This document shows, piece by piece, positions 1-8,795 of a DNA stretch of 50,940 bases. The notes below the pieces were generated by a model, which did no database searches, was not told where the DNA came from, and worked only from the letters and a program-made list of their open reading frames with translations. How positions within the stretch are numbered: position 1 is the first letter of the stretch; the number at the start of each line of letters is the position of its first letter. The stretch lies in NCBI GenBank assembly GCA_037446395.1, contig JBBIIP010000023.1, positions 1-50,940 on the forward strand. Reading direction: 5' to 3'. The position numbers and the translations under genes were made by a program. The DNA is from JAAYJT01 sp037446395. GTDB lineage: Bacteria; Bacteroidota; Bacteroidia; Bacteroidales; JAAYJT01.

Positions 1-993
1 GAAGGTGTTCCGTTGCGATTTACTTTTACCTCCTTTGAAACAGAAAACATCTATGATAAATTGTTTGTTTATAACGGGCCATCCACATCTTCTCCGGAGT
101 TTGCCGGAAGTCCGTTTGCAGGAATTAATAGTCCGGGCACCATTACCTCTACACATGCATCAGGAGCTATTACCTTCAGGTTTACAACCGACCAGGCCAT
201 CAATAAACCCGGCTGGGTTGCCTCGTTCCTGATGGCAGGAGCCCTGTCTGCCAGTCCAGCCGTTACTCCACCCCAAATTTGCAGGGGTGATTTTTCGGTG
301 TTGCGCGCAAATGTTATGGGAGGCAGTGGCATTTACACCTATACCTGGAGCCCCACTCAAGGACTCAGTAACCCCAATATTGCCAACCCGGTGGCATCGC
401 CTGAAAAAACGGTTACATACACCCTCACAGTCAGCGATGGAACCACACAGACATCCGGCGAAGTAGCGCTAGTGGTCAATCAACCTCCGCAAATCAGCCT
501 GGGTGCAGATACCACCATTTGCATCAATAATTCAATCGTACTCAACGCAACTGTACCAAACGCTGCAAGCTACCTGTGGAGCCCGGGTGGACAAACCACC
601 CCAATGATAAATGTAAACTCAACAGGTATTGGCATAGGATCTCGTACTTATACAGTGCTGGTTACGGATATAAACGGCTGTCAAACCCAGGTGTCGCGAA
701 GGATAACCTTCGACGCATGCACCTATGTTGAGGATTTGGCGAAATCGTTAAGCATTGAAGTTTATCCGAACCCGTCGAGAGGGATTGTAAATGTTCAAAT
801 AAGCGGGCAAGCCCAAGACCTAGCCTATACATTACTTAATCACCACGGACAGGAAATATACAAAGGAATTCTAAGTAATGTAACCGGGGCACTCAGTACA
901 CAAATTGATTTGAGCACGCATGCCCGGGGTGTTTATTATTTGAGATTCAACACCCGCAATGAGGTGATTGTTAGAAAAGTGATGGTTCATTAA
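1..993 (+). CDS. T9SS-sorted CUB-domain protein, C-terminal part (5' end outside window)
   Basis: The reading frame is open from base 1, so the start and any catalytic domain lie upstream of the window. The visible 330 residues hold the second half of a CUB domain (DKLFVYNGP, GAITFRF), a PKD/Ig-like stretch (YTLTVSDGT), a second beta-sandwich with an LGADTTIC motif, and a type A T9SS C-terminal sorting domain beginning at VYPNPSRG and ending in a basic beta strand. The segment aligns without any net gap to the last 993 bases of the next gene, so the two are tandem paralogues and this protein is probably also a secreted protease or adhesin. By family knowledge, the sorting domain sends the protein through the outer membrane, where it is cleaved and the protein is anchored or released. 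What the missing N-terminus does cannot be told from here. Confidence 0.85.
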   Translation, partial: EGVPLRFTFTSFETENIYDKLFVYNGPSTSSPEFAGSPFAGINSPGTITSTHASGAITFRFTTDQAINKPGWVASFLMAGALSASPAVTPPQICRGDFSVLRANVMGGSGIYTYTWSPTQGLSNPNIANPVASPEKTVTYTLTVSDGTTQTSGEVALVVNQPPQISLGADTTICINNSIVLNATVPNAASYLWSPGGQTTPMINVNSTGIGIGSRTYTVLVTDINGCQTQVSRRITFDACTYVEDLAKSLSIEVYPNPSRGIVNVQISGQAQDLAYTLLNHHGQEIYKGILSNVTGALSTQIDLSTHARGVYYLRFNTRNEVIVRKVMVH

Positions 994-1062
994 TTTTTAA
1001 ACGAGACTGTAGGCCGAGGAATCATTCTTTTCCTACGTTAATAGTTTCTTTAACTACAGAAT

Positions 1063-4000
1063 ATGAAAAAACATTCAGTATTATTTATTTTCTTGTTGCT
1101 ATGTACTGTGTGGCTTTCCGCCCAAACATGGACGGGCATCAGCTCTCAGCAACCTGTTGCAGTGCATCATGAACTGATTTCTTCGAATCAGGGGTCAACA
1201 ATCGTTCGGTTTGAAATTCCCGGGTTCTTTCTGAATCCTGTTTCGACGCCGCGCGGAAAGGCTTACATTATTAGTGTTCCAAAAATGGTTTCGATGCTCG
1301 AAACCGGATTTCCTGATATTCCGCAATATGGTGTTTCGGCAATCATCCCCGATCTTGCGCTGATGAAAGTGCGCGTGCTGGAGTCTTCGTTTACAGATTT
1401 CAGCAACATTGAAGTGGCTCCATCAAAAGGAAACTTCTCGCGTCAGATTGATCCTGAATCAGTTCCATATACTTATGGAGAAATTTATAGTAAAAATGCT
1501 TTATATCCGGATGTTCGTGCTGACCTCCGAGAACCGTTCATACTAAGAGATTACCGCGGCCAAACAGTTATGATCTACCCTTTCAGCTATAATGCAGTTA
1601 CCAAGGTCCTTCGAGTTTATCATGAACTCGTCGTTGAAATATATGGTGATGGGTTGGGCGGAGAGAATCAATTTGTGCGTAATGGTTTTCCGGATAAAAT
1701 GGATAGCGAATTCAAATATTTATATCAAAGCCAGTTTATCAACGCAAATCAAACCCGCTATCCGGCCCTAAGCGAAGAGGGCAATTTATTGATAATTTGT
1801 CATGGGCCGTTCATGCAGGCCATGCAACCGTTTGTGCAATGGAAAAAGACTATCGGGCGGCCAACAGAAATTGTTGATGTAGCAACAATTGGAACTACGA
1901 CAACGGCAATTAAAGCATTTGTAACAACATATTACAACAATAAGGGGCTGACCCATTTGTTGCTCGTTGGAGATCATCAGCATGTTCCCAGCCAGGCGAT
2001 GTCTGGCGGATATTCTGATTATTTTTATGGATATCTGACAGGGAATGACTCCTATAATGAAGTTTTTGTGGGCAGATTTTCAGCCGAAACAGTGGCACAT
2101 GTCGAAACACAAGTGCAAAAGGTGATATACTATGAAAGAGATATTGATGCCTCTGCTACCTGGCTGAATGTAGGGCTTGGCATGGCACGCAACGAAGGTG
2201 CAGGTGGAGGCCACAATGGAGGAGAAGCTGACTATGTGCACATGGATTTTATCCGCGACAGCCTATTGCATTATACCTATGCTACCGTGCATCGCGAGTA
2301 TGATGGCGGAGTGCCCAACACGCCCAATACCACTGCAGCCATGGTTTCGCAAAGAATAAACGAAGGGGTTAGCATTCTCAACTATTGCAACCATGGATCA
2401 ATTTCAGGCTGGAGTGTTGCAGGTTTTAGCAATTCCCATGTAAACGCACTTGCCAACTCAAACAAACTTCCTGTTGTTTGGTCAGTAGCATGCGATGTTG
2501 GAAATTTCACAGGCAGCACTATTTGTTTTGCCGAACATTGGATGCGGGCAAAAAACGCGACAACCGGGGCTCCAACCGGAGCACTTGGGGGTAAGTTTTC
2601 CTGGATATCGCAACCCTGGCAGCCGCCGATGACAGGACAAGACGAAATGGTGACCATTCTTGTAGAAGGATATCTGAACAACCGAAAACGCACCCTTGGA
2701 GGCAATTCAACCAATGGCAGTATGAAAATGATTGACCTGCACGGCTCTTCGGGAAGGACAACCCACGACACATGGATTCTTTTTGGCGACCCCTCCTTGA
2801 CCATGCGTACGGCCAATCCAACAGCTATGACTGTTTCGCACCTGCCTGCGGCATTTCTTGGCTCTACCAGTTTCACAGTGAATGCCAATGCAGAAAATGC
2901 GATTGTTTCTCTTACGAAGGATGGCGAAATTCTTGGTACAGGATATGTTACCGGTGGTAGTGCAACAGTTAATTTCTCTGCCCTTAATCAACCCGGCGTC
3001 ATGACGGTGGCGGTGTTTGCCTACAACAGGGTTACTTATTTGCAGAACATTGATATTATTCCCATGATTGGGCCCTATATCTTGCTCAGCGATTATTCTA
3101 TCAACGATGCAGGTGGCAATAACAATGGCCTAGCCGATTATGGTGAAAATATCAGCCTTAATATCAACCTTAAAAATGTCGGTACAACTCCATCGGCACC
3201 GGTCGTGGGTATAATTAGCGGAACAGATCCATACGTTTCATTCACAGGACCACCTGCACAAAATTTTGGCATTATCGCAAACGGTCAAACCATTACAATG
3301 ACCAGTGCCTACTCCTTTTCCATAGCCAACATTGCACCCAATCAACACAGAGCCTCTTTTACTTTATCGCTCTCGGATGGCTCGGACACATGGAATTCAT
3401 TCCTGCGGATTACAGTACAGGCACCTGTGATGAGTATTCCTGCCGGATATTTGGTTGATGACTCGCAGGGTGGAAATAATAACGGCATTCTTGATCCCGG
3501 TGAAACAGGCCTGATAAAAGTGAATATAACAAATACAGGAAATAGCGCCGTATCAAATATTTTGCTCAACATCTCGGCAAACAATCCAATGCTTACAATT
3601 AATACGCCGGTGGTAAATGTTGCCAACCTTGGGGCTGGCCAAACCAGAGAGGCTTCGTTTAGCGCCAGTGCCAGTGCCAATTCAACCATTGGAAATCCCG
3701 TAAATGTTGGACTCAGTGTGGCAGCAGGCAGCAATGGGCAATATACAGCCACGCAATCAATCGTGGTAGTAATTGGCCAGATTCCAGATTACACCATGGC
3801 CAATGCCACCATTACAACTTGTGTTGGAACATTTTATGACTCAGGTGGGCCAAGTGCCAACTACAGCAGTAACGAAAACCTTACGCTGACTTTTCTTCCT
3901 CACACAAATGGAGCCATGATCAGGGCAAAATTCCTAAGTTTCGATGTTGAAACCAATAACGATAAACTCTTTGTCTACAACGGCCCAAACACATCTGCTC

Positions 4001-5538
4001 CTCAAATTGCAGGCAGTCCTTTTTCGGGAACCATCAGCCCTGGTACCATAACGGCCCAAAATGCTCTTGGTGCGATAACTTTCAGGTTTACTTCAGATGC
4101 ATCAATCACACGGGTAGGTTGGAAAGCTGAAGTCAGCTGCCATACTCTCACTGTTCCCCCTGCCTGTGCTACCAACCCATCGCCAGCTAACGGAGCCGTC
4201 AATGTAAGTTTAATTGCTCCACTGAGTTGGGCAGCAAATGAAGCCCATGAGGTTGATTTATATTTTGGCCCGACTCCCAATCCGCCGCTATTAATAACAA
4301 CCGTAAACACATCCTTTAGCCCACCCAAAGAGCCCAATACAACGTATTACTGGAAAATTGTTCCCAAAAACACCATTGGAGCAGCCACTACTTGCCAATT
4401 ATGGTCGTTTACAACAGGGGGGCCCAGTTATCTGATGTCGAACAGCCTGGTGCAGGCATCATCGGGTATGTTCTACGATTCGGGCGGGCCCAGTAGCAAT
4501 TATGGAAATAGTGAAAATTTCACGATGACTTTCAAACCCTTGATTGAAGGAGTTCCTTTAAGGTTTGCTTTTTCTGCCTTCGACACAGAAAACATCTACG
4601 ATAAATTGTTTGTGTATAATGGTCCGGATGCTACGGCGCCTGAGTTTACCGGAAGCCCCTTTGCCGGTATAAACAGCCCTGGTGTCATCACTTCTACACA
4701 TGCATCAGGCGCCATCACTTTCCGGTTTATTTCTGATATTGCCATCAACAAACCAGGTTGGGTAGCCTCATTTCAAATGGCCGGTAATCTTTCGGCAACT
4801 CCAGCTGCCACACCGGCAAAAATTTGCAAGGGTGATTTTTCGTTGCTCAGAGCCAATGTGATCGGAGGAAGCGGAAATTATACTTATTCATGGACCCCAC
4901 CAGCAGGCTTGAGCAACCCCAACATTGCAAACCCGATAGCTTCGCCCGAAAAAACTGTTTCTTATACTCTAACTGTGAGTGATGGCAGTACGCAAGTGTC
5001 TGGGCAGCTTCAACTCGTTGTGAATCAGCCTCCACAAGTTAACCTTGGGGCAGATACCACAATATGCGTAAACAACACCATTGTGCTTGATGCCACCGTT
5101 CCAAATGCGGCAAGTTATCTCTGGAGCCCGGGTGGGCAAACAACTCCTATGATTTCGGTGAACTCTGCAGGAATCGGTATAGGCTCGCGCACCTACTCAG
5201 TTTTAGTGACAGATATTAACGGATGCCAAACACAAGTATCGCGCAAAGTAACTTTTGATGCATGCACTTATATTGAGGACGTAGCCAGAGAGTTAAGCAT
5301 ATCCGTGTATCCTAACCCGACTGGCAAGCTGCTGAATTTGCAGATAAACGGTAAAGCACAAGCACTTGATTATACCTTGCTTAATCATCATGGCCAGGTA
5401 TTCTTAAGGCAACAAATCGGAAGCGTCCAAGGAAATTTGACTCAAAAGATTGATTTGGGCAGCTATGCCAGGGGAATATATTATTTACGGATAAACACAG
5501 ACAAAGAGGTGTTTGTAAAGAAAATCGTTCTTCAATAA
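1063..5538 (+). CDS. Gingipain-like C25 family cysteine protease with CUB domains and T9SS sorting domain
   Basis: This is a 1491-aa secreted protease. A signal peptide (1-21, ending LSAQ) is followed by a C25 propeptide (about 22-235; FPDIPQYG, APSKGNF, LRDYRGQTV, LRVYHEL). The C25 catalytic domain (about 236-585) contains LLLVGDHQHVPS and FVGRFSAE, with the probable dyad His444 (NYCNHGS) and Cys477 (SVACDVGNF). The spacing of 33 residues equals that of the known gingipain dyad. Then come an Ig-like domain (about 588-668), two CARDB-like repeats each opening with a D-x-GNNNG acidic loop, CUB 1 (about 907-1026), a fibronectin-like domain (about 1035-1120), CUB 2 (about 1123-1242), PKD-like sandwiches and a T9SS type A domain (about 1411-1491, VYPNPTGK). 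It is far longer than a bare C25 enzyme. Cleavage specificity (Arg, Lys or other) cannot be read from the sequence. It follows its paralogue by 69 bases. Confidence 0.93.
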   Translation: MKKHSVLFIFLLLCTVWLSAQTWTGISSQQPVAVHHELISSNQGSTIVRFEIPGFFLNPVSTPRGKAYIISVPKMVSMLETGFPDIPQYGVSAIIPDLALMKVRVLESSFTDFSNIEVAPSKGNFSRQIDPESVPYTYGEIYSKNALYPDVRADLREPFILRDYRGQTVMIYPFSYNAVTKVLRVYHELVVEIYGDGLGGENQFVRNGFPDKMDSEFKYLYQSQFINANQTRYPALSEEGNLLIICHGPFMQAMQPFVQWKKTIGRPTEIVDVATIGTTTTAIKAFVTTYYNNKGLTHLLLVGDHQHVPSQAMSGGYSDYFYGYLTGNDSYNEVFVGRFSAETVAHVETQVQKVIYYERDIDASATWLNVGLGMARNEGAGGGHNGGEADYVHMDFIRDSLLHYTYATVHREYDGGVPNTPNTTAAMVSQRINEGVSILNYCNHGSISGWSVAGFSNSHVNALANSNKLPVVWSVACDVGNFTGSTICFAEHWMRAKNATTGAPTGALGGKFSWISQPWQPPMTGQDEMVTILVEGYLNNRKRTLGGNSTNGSMKMIDLHGSSGRTTHDTWILFGDPSLTMRTANPTAMTVSHLPAAFLGSTSFTVNANAENAIVSLTKDGEILGTGYVTGGSATVNFSALNQPGVMTVAVFAYNRVTYLQNIDIIPMIGPYILLSDYSINDAGGNNNGLADYGENISLNINLKNVGTTPSAPVVGIISGTDPYVSFTGPPAQNFGIIANGQTITMTSAYSFSIANIAPNQHRASFTLSLSDGSDTWNSFLRITVQAPVMSIPAGYLVDDSQGGNNNGILDPGETGLIKVNITNTGNSAVSNILLNISANNPMLTINTPVVNVANLGAGQTREASFSASASANSTIGNPVNVGLSVAAGSNGQYTATQSIVVVIGQIPDYTMANATITTCVGTFYDSGGPSANYSSNENLTLTFLPHTNGAMIRAKFLSFDVETNNDKLFVYNGPNTSAPQIAGSPFSGTISPGTITAQNALGAITFRFTSDASITRVGWKAEVSCHTLTVPPACATNPSPANGAVNVSLIAPLSWAANEAHEVDLYFGPTPNPPLLITTVNTSFSPPKEPNTTYYWKIVPKNTIGAATTCQLWSFTTGGPSYLMSNSLVQASSGMFYDSGGPSSNYGNSENFTMTFKPLIEGVPLRFAFSAFDTENIYDKLFVYNGPDATAPEFTGSPFAGINSPGVITSTHASGAITFRFISDIAINKPGWVASFQMAGNLSATPAATPAKICKGDFSLLRANVIGGSGNYTYSWTPPAGLSNPNIANPIASPEKTVSYTLTVSDGSTQVSGQLQLVVNQPPQVNLGADTTICVNNTIVLDATVPNAASYLWSPGGQTTPMISVNSAGIGIGSRTYSVLVTDINGCQTQVSRKVTFDACTYIEDVARELSISVYPNPTGKLLNLQINGKAQALDYTLLNHHGQVFLRQQIGSVQGNLTQKIDLGSYARGIYYLRINTDKEVFVKKIVLQ

Positions 5539-5704
5539 TCCGCCTTAAATGAATCAGAGACCTCAAATGCTTTAACAAAAAAGATCAGGTACAGTCAGAG
5601 TGTATTTGTTATTGAAAGCCTCATCGAAATAAATTTGTACGAAAAGCAATACCGAACTATGATATTCACCAAATCGGCTCTAAACAAAAATAAGCAAGTA
5701 TTGC

Positions 5705-5752
5705 AATCGTATATATGTGATTAATTAGCAAACACATATATCGAATACGATT
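5705..5752. promoter_or_regulatory. Imperfect inverted repeat upstream of acpP
   Basis: The inner arms ATATATGTG (5711-5719) and CACATATAT (5733-5741) are perfect complements around a 13-base spacer. The outer arms AATCGT (5705-5710) and ACGATT (5747-5752) also pair, with five extra bases (CGAAT) on the right side only. It lies in the 290-base gap between the protease gene and acpP and about 20 bases before the proposed promoter. It could be an operator for the acpP-fabF operon, or a terminator hairpin for the upstream gene because a run of T follows at 5756-5761. The gap holds no ORF that I would call a gene. Confidence 0.45.
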
Positions 5753-5770
5753 AAATTTTTTATAAGATTT

Positions 5771-5801
5771 TTTGTTTTGATTGATTAAATCTTTTCCTTT
5801 G
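5771..5801 (+). promoter_or_regulatory. Probable Bacteroidota-type promoter of acpP
   Basis: TTTG at 5771-5774 and TTCCTTTG at 5794-5801 are separated by 19 bases. They resemble the TTTG (-33) and TAnnTTTG (-7) elements used by the primary sigma factor of this phylum, with one mismatch in the -7 box. The start codon follows 27 bases downstream, preceded by GGAG at 5820-5823, an unusually good Shine-Dalgarno sequence for this phylum and in keeping with the high expression expected of acyl carrier protein. Confidence 0.55.
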
Positions 5802-5828
5802 CACGTCTAATTTAAAAAAGGAGAAAAA

Positions 5829-6065
5829 ATGTCAGACATTGCAGCAAAAGTTAAAGCTATCATTGTTGATAAGCTTGGAGTTGATGAAAGTGAAGTGACA
5901 CCCGAAGCCAGCTTCACAAATGATCTTGGTGCTGATTCTCTCGACACCGTTGAGCTTATCATGGAATTCGAAAAAGAATTCAACATGGCTATTCCTGATG
6001 ATCAGGCTGAAAAGATCGCCACAGTTGGTGAAGCAATAGCCTACATCGAAAATCTTGTTAAATAA
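5829..6065 (+). CDS. acpP: Acyl carrier protein
   Basis: This 78-aa acidic protein carries the growing acyl chain in type II fatty-acid synthesis. Ser37 in GADSLDTVEL is the site for the 4'-phosphopantetheine arm, which is added by holo-ACP synthase; an acpS gene lies at 50241 in this same window. The length and the four-helix pattern match the family exactly. The ATG at 5829 has a GGAG ribosome binding site six bases upstream. The next gene, fabF, follows after 12 bases, so the two are surely co-transcribed, as is usual in many bacteria. Confidence 0.98.
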   Translation: MSDIAAKVKAIIVDKLGVDESEVTPEASFTNDLGADSLDTVELIMEFEKEFNMAIPDDQAEKIATVGEAIAYIENLVK

Positions 6066-6077
6066 TTTTATTATTTG

Positions 6078-7331
6078 ATGAAGTTTAAACGAGTAGTCAT
6101 TACTGGTTTAGGCGCACTGACTCCCATTGGCAACAACATCACTGACTATTGGAATGCGTTGCTGAATGGAGTCAGTGGCGCTAAAGCCATTACGCGTTTC
6201 GATTCCTCCAAGTGTAAGACCCAGTTTGCTTGTGAACTCAAAAACTTCGACGCAACAAACTTTTTCGAACGCAAGGAAGCGCGCAAATATGATCGTTTTG
6301 CCCAATATGGAATTGTGTCCAGCGATCAGGCAATTAATGACGCCGGCTTCGATCTTGCAAAAATAAATCTTGATCGGGTTGGAGTTATTTGGGCTAGCGG
6401 GATTGGAGGAATAGAGACCCTTGCCGAAGAAATTAGCAATTTCGCATTGGGAGATGGTACCCCCCGATTCAATCCGTTTCTTGTGCCTAAAATGATCGCA
6501 GACATTACGGCCGGGCATATTTCAATCAAGTATGGATTCAGAGGGCTTAATTTTGCCACTGTTTCGGCATGTGCTTCATCGGCCAATGCCATTGCGGATG
6601 CATTCTATTACATTGTTCTTAGCAAAGCCGATATAATCATTTGCGGAGGAAGCGAAGCCGGGATCAGCGTCACCGCCTTGGGAGGATTTAATGCAATGCA
6701 TGCACTTTCTACCAGAAACAACGATCCGGAAACAGCGAGCCGTCCGTTTGATAAAGACCGCGATGGTTTTGTGATTGGCGAAGGTGGTGGTGCCCTGATT
6801 TTAGAGGATTATGATCACGCCATTCGGCGTGGAGCCAAAATCTATGCCGAAATAGTCGGCGCCGGGCTGACTGCAGATGCCCATCACATCACCTCTCCCC
6901 ATCCCGATGGACTGGGTGCATACAATTCAATGAAAGAAGCAATCAGAGAAGCGGGTATAACGCCTGAAAGCATTGACCACATCAATACACACGGTACAAG
7001 CACACCTCAAGGCGACATTGCCGAGCCCAAAGCCATTGTTAATCTTTTTGGCGAACACGCCCCGAAAATTAGCATAAACTCAACAAAATCCATGACCGGT
7101 CATCTTTTAGGGGCCGCTGGAGCGGTTGAGGCCATTGCTACCATTATGGCCACAAAAAACAACATTATTCCGCCAACCATCAACCATTTTACCGACGATC
7201 CGGATATAGACAACAGCCTGGACTTTACCTTCCACCAACCAACAAAAAGGATTGTAAACTACGCCCTCTCAAATACCTTTGGTTTTGGTGGCCATAATGT
7301 GAGTATCATTTTTAAAAAGTATTCCGGATAA
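6078..7331 (+). CDS. fabF: 3-oxoacyl-ACP synthase II (KASII)
   Basis: This 417-aa enzyme condenses malonyl-ACP with acyl-ACP in fatty-acid chain elongation. The Cys-His-His triad is visible: Cys165 (SACASS), His305 (NTHGTST) and His342 (MTGHLLGAAG), each two residues on from the E. coli numbering. Lys338 in STKSMTGH and the C-terminal glycine-rich FGFGGHN are also present. I start at the ATG at 6078 rather than the in-frame TTG one codon earlier, since MKFKRVVITG is the usual N-terminus. It sits 12 bases after acpP and 15 bases before rnc, in an acpP-fabF-rnc operon that is common in Bacteroidota. Confidence 0.97.
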   Translation: MKFKRVVITGLGALTPIGNNITDYWNALLNGVSGAKAITRFDSSKCKTQFACELKNFDATNFFERKEARKYDRFAQYGIVSSDQAINDAGFDLAKINLDRVGVIWASGIGGIETLAEEISNFALGDGTPRFNPFLVPKMIADITAGHISIKYGFRGLNFATVSACASSANAIADAFYYIVLSKADIIICGGSEAGISVTALGGFNAMHALSTRNNDPETASRPFDKDRDGFVIGEGGGALILEDYDHAIRRGAKIYAEIVGAGLTADAHHITSPHPDGLGAYNSMKEAIREAGITPESIDHINTHGTSTPQGDIAEPKAIVNLFGEHAPKISINSTKSMTGHLLGAAGAVEAIATIMATKNNIIPPTINHFTDDPDIDNSLDFTFHQPTKRIVNYALSNTFGFGGHNVSIIFKKYSG

Positions 7332-7346
7332 TCCGACTCCGCAAAT

Positions 7347-8078
7347 ATGTTCCTCTTTTTTAAGGCCCTCCTTTCGCCCGATCGAAAACGCATTTTTCAA
7401 ATCCGGAATATCTTTGGGTTCTATCCAGGAAATATATCATTATATACCCTCGCCCTGAAACACAAATCAGCTGCACAGAAAAATGGCAATGGGATCAAGT
7501 TAAGCAACGAACGTCTTGAGTTTTTAGGTGATGCAATACTCGATGCCATCGTAGCCGATTACCTTTTTAAGCGATTTCCATACAAAGACGAAGGTTTTCT
7601 TACTCAAATGCGTTCGAAAATCGTAAGCCGCAGCCATCTAAATAAACTTGCAATGAAGCTTGGCCTGAATCGCCTGATTAATAGCACCCCGGATCAGACT
7701 GTTCATAATAAGTCAATTCATGGAGATGCTTTTGAAGCCTTCGTCGGTGCGCTCTATCTCGACAAAGGCTACTCCAGAACCGAAGACCTGATCGTTAACC
7801 GAATCCTTAGGCTGCATGTGAATGTTGAGGAACTCTTGAATCAGGACACCAACCATAAAAGCAGGTTAATAGAATGGGCGCAACACTACAAGAAAACGAT
7901 CGAATTTAACGTAGTTGAAGAAATCGGTACGGGGTACAACAAACAATATATCGTTGAGGTTTCAATTGAAGGAGAGCCCAAAGGACGGGGCCGCGACCAT
8001 TCTATAAAAGGCGCCGAACAACATGCCGCCGGGAAAGTATGCGAAACCCTAGCCTCGAACGATACGAACGAGCAATAA
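7347..8078 (+). CDS. rnc: Ribonuclease III
   Basis: This 243-aa double-strand-specific endoribonuclease processes rRNA precursors and structured mRNAs. The signature ERLEFLGDAIL at 55-65 and GDAFEAFVGALYLD at 126-139 give the metal-binding acids Glu55, Glu58, Asp62, Asp127 and Glu130, which match E. coli Glu38, Glu41, Asp45, Asp114 and Glu117. A double-stranded RNA binding domain covers about 170-240 (IKGAEQHAAGKVCE). The N-terminal extension of about 17 residues compared with E. coli is common in this phylum. It is the third gene of the acpP operon and is followed after 75 bases by the IPExxxVDY gene. Confidence 0.96.
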   Translation: MFLFFKALLSPDRKRIFQIRNIFGFYPGNISLYTLALKHKSAAQKNGNGIKLSNERLEFLGDAILDAIVADYLFKRFPYKDEGFLTQMRSKIVSRSHLNKLAMKLGLNRLINSTPDQTVHNKSIHGDAFEAFVGALYLDKGYSRTEDLIVNRILRLHVNVEELLNQDTNHKSRLIEWAQHYKKTIEFNVVEEIGTGYNKQYIVEVSIEGEPKGRGRDHSIKGAEQHAAGKVCETLASNDTNEQ

Positions 8079-8153
8079 CGGTTGGCCCGGGTTGCCAGAA
8101 AAATAACCGCTGGCTGATATGTGAGTTTAGTACTTTCATCTTATTAATCCATT

Positions 8154-8657
8154 ATGCCAAAAAAGCACTCCCTGATTTTAAGCCAGGATCACGAGTTTAA
8201 AATTATCGGGGTGGTATCGCCATTGGTTGCATACAGGCTGTGCTATTTTTTGAACAAAGCCTTACTCCTCAGGCTCGCCAGAATAATGGATTTGCCCGCC
8301 AGAGAGTCCATTGATGATGGATATCAGCTTTTTAAATACACCGACCATAAAAGGCAAAACAACTGGTATTTAATTTCAAACAAGCTTGAAAGCCAACTAT
8401 TGGTGCCTGATCTAAAGCACATTGACTATTTTCTGCTCGCTGATGGCTTGCCCCATAGCCTCACACTGGAAAAGGTAGCAGCAACAATAAGAAAAATCTC
8501 TTTGGTTCAAACAGCACAAACCATTCATCCGAATCAGGTAAAAGGAGTAACTAACTTATTCGATGATCTTGAAATGCACCTTATTTTCATCGAAAAGGGA
8601 AAAAAGCATTTACGGCTGTTGAAATTCCCCTCTCTCTCCGAAAAAAATCAAACCTGA
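8154..8657 (+). CDS. IPExxxVDY family protein
   Basis: This is a 167-aa cytoplasmic protein of unknown function. The segment VPDLKHIDYFLLADG (about 83-97) is a relaxed version of the IPExxxVDY motif that names a Bacteroidota family usually found directly downstream of rnc, as here. No signal peptide or membrane segment is seen. The protein is rich in Lys and hydrophobic residues, and has a lysine-rich stretch near the C-terminus (EKGKKHLRLLKF). The motif has Val for Ile, Asp for Glu and Ile for Val, so the family call rests on both the pattern and the position. No catalytic residues can be named. Confidence 0.75.
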   Translation: MPKKHSLILSQDHEFKIIGVVSPLVAYRLCYFLNKALLLRLARIMDLPARESIDDGYQLFKYTDHKRQNNWYLISNKLESQLLVPDLKHIDYFLLADGLPHSLTLEKVAATIRKISLVQTAQTIHPNQVKGVTNLFDDLEMHLIFIEKGKKHLRLLKFPSLSEKNQT

Positions 8658-8738
8658 ACGATCCATTTTCAATTTTGGTTTGTTTTAATATTGCTTTCAT
8701 GTTGTGTGTAGCCCGATTATCCATGAAAGTTAAATTAG

Positions 8739-8746
8739 TATTTTTG
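8739..8746 (+). promoter_or_regulatory. Possible -7 promoter element of the suf operon
   Basis: TATTTTTG is a full match to the Bacteroidota TAnnTTTG -7 element and lies 49 bases before the sufB start. No TTTG box sits at the expected 19-21 base distance upstream, so the promoter may be weak or helped by a regulator. The rest of the 138-base gap is AT-rich, with no recognisable operator. Confidence 0.4.
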
Positions 8747-8795
8747 TGCGCTTATTTGAATTTAATCTAAATAAGCTAAGATTTAAGGATTTCAA

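Noticed and set aside
1000..1045. Possible terminator between the two CUB genes (GTAGG/CCTAC)
   Set aside because: Only five pairs around an 18-base loop and no T-tract; too weak to call.
2382..2888. 168-codon open frame on the minus strand inside the protease gene
   Set aside because: It lies wholly antisense to the C25 catalytic domain, has no family resemblance and no separate promoter.
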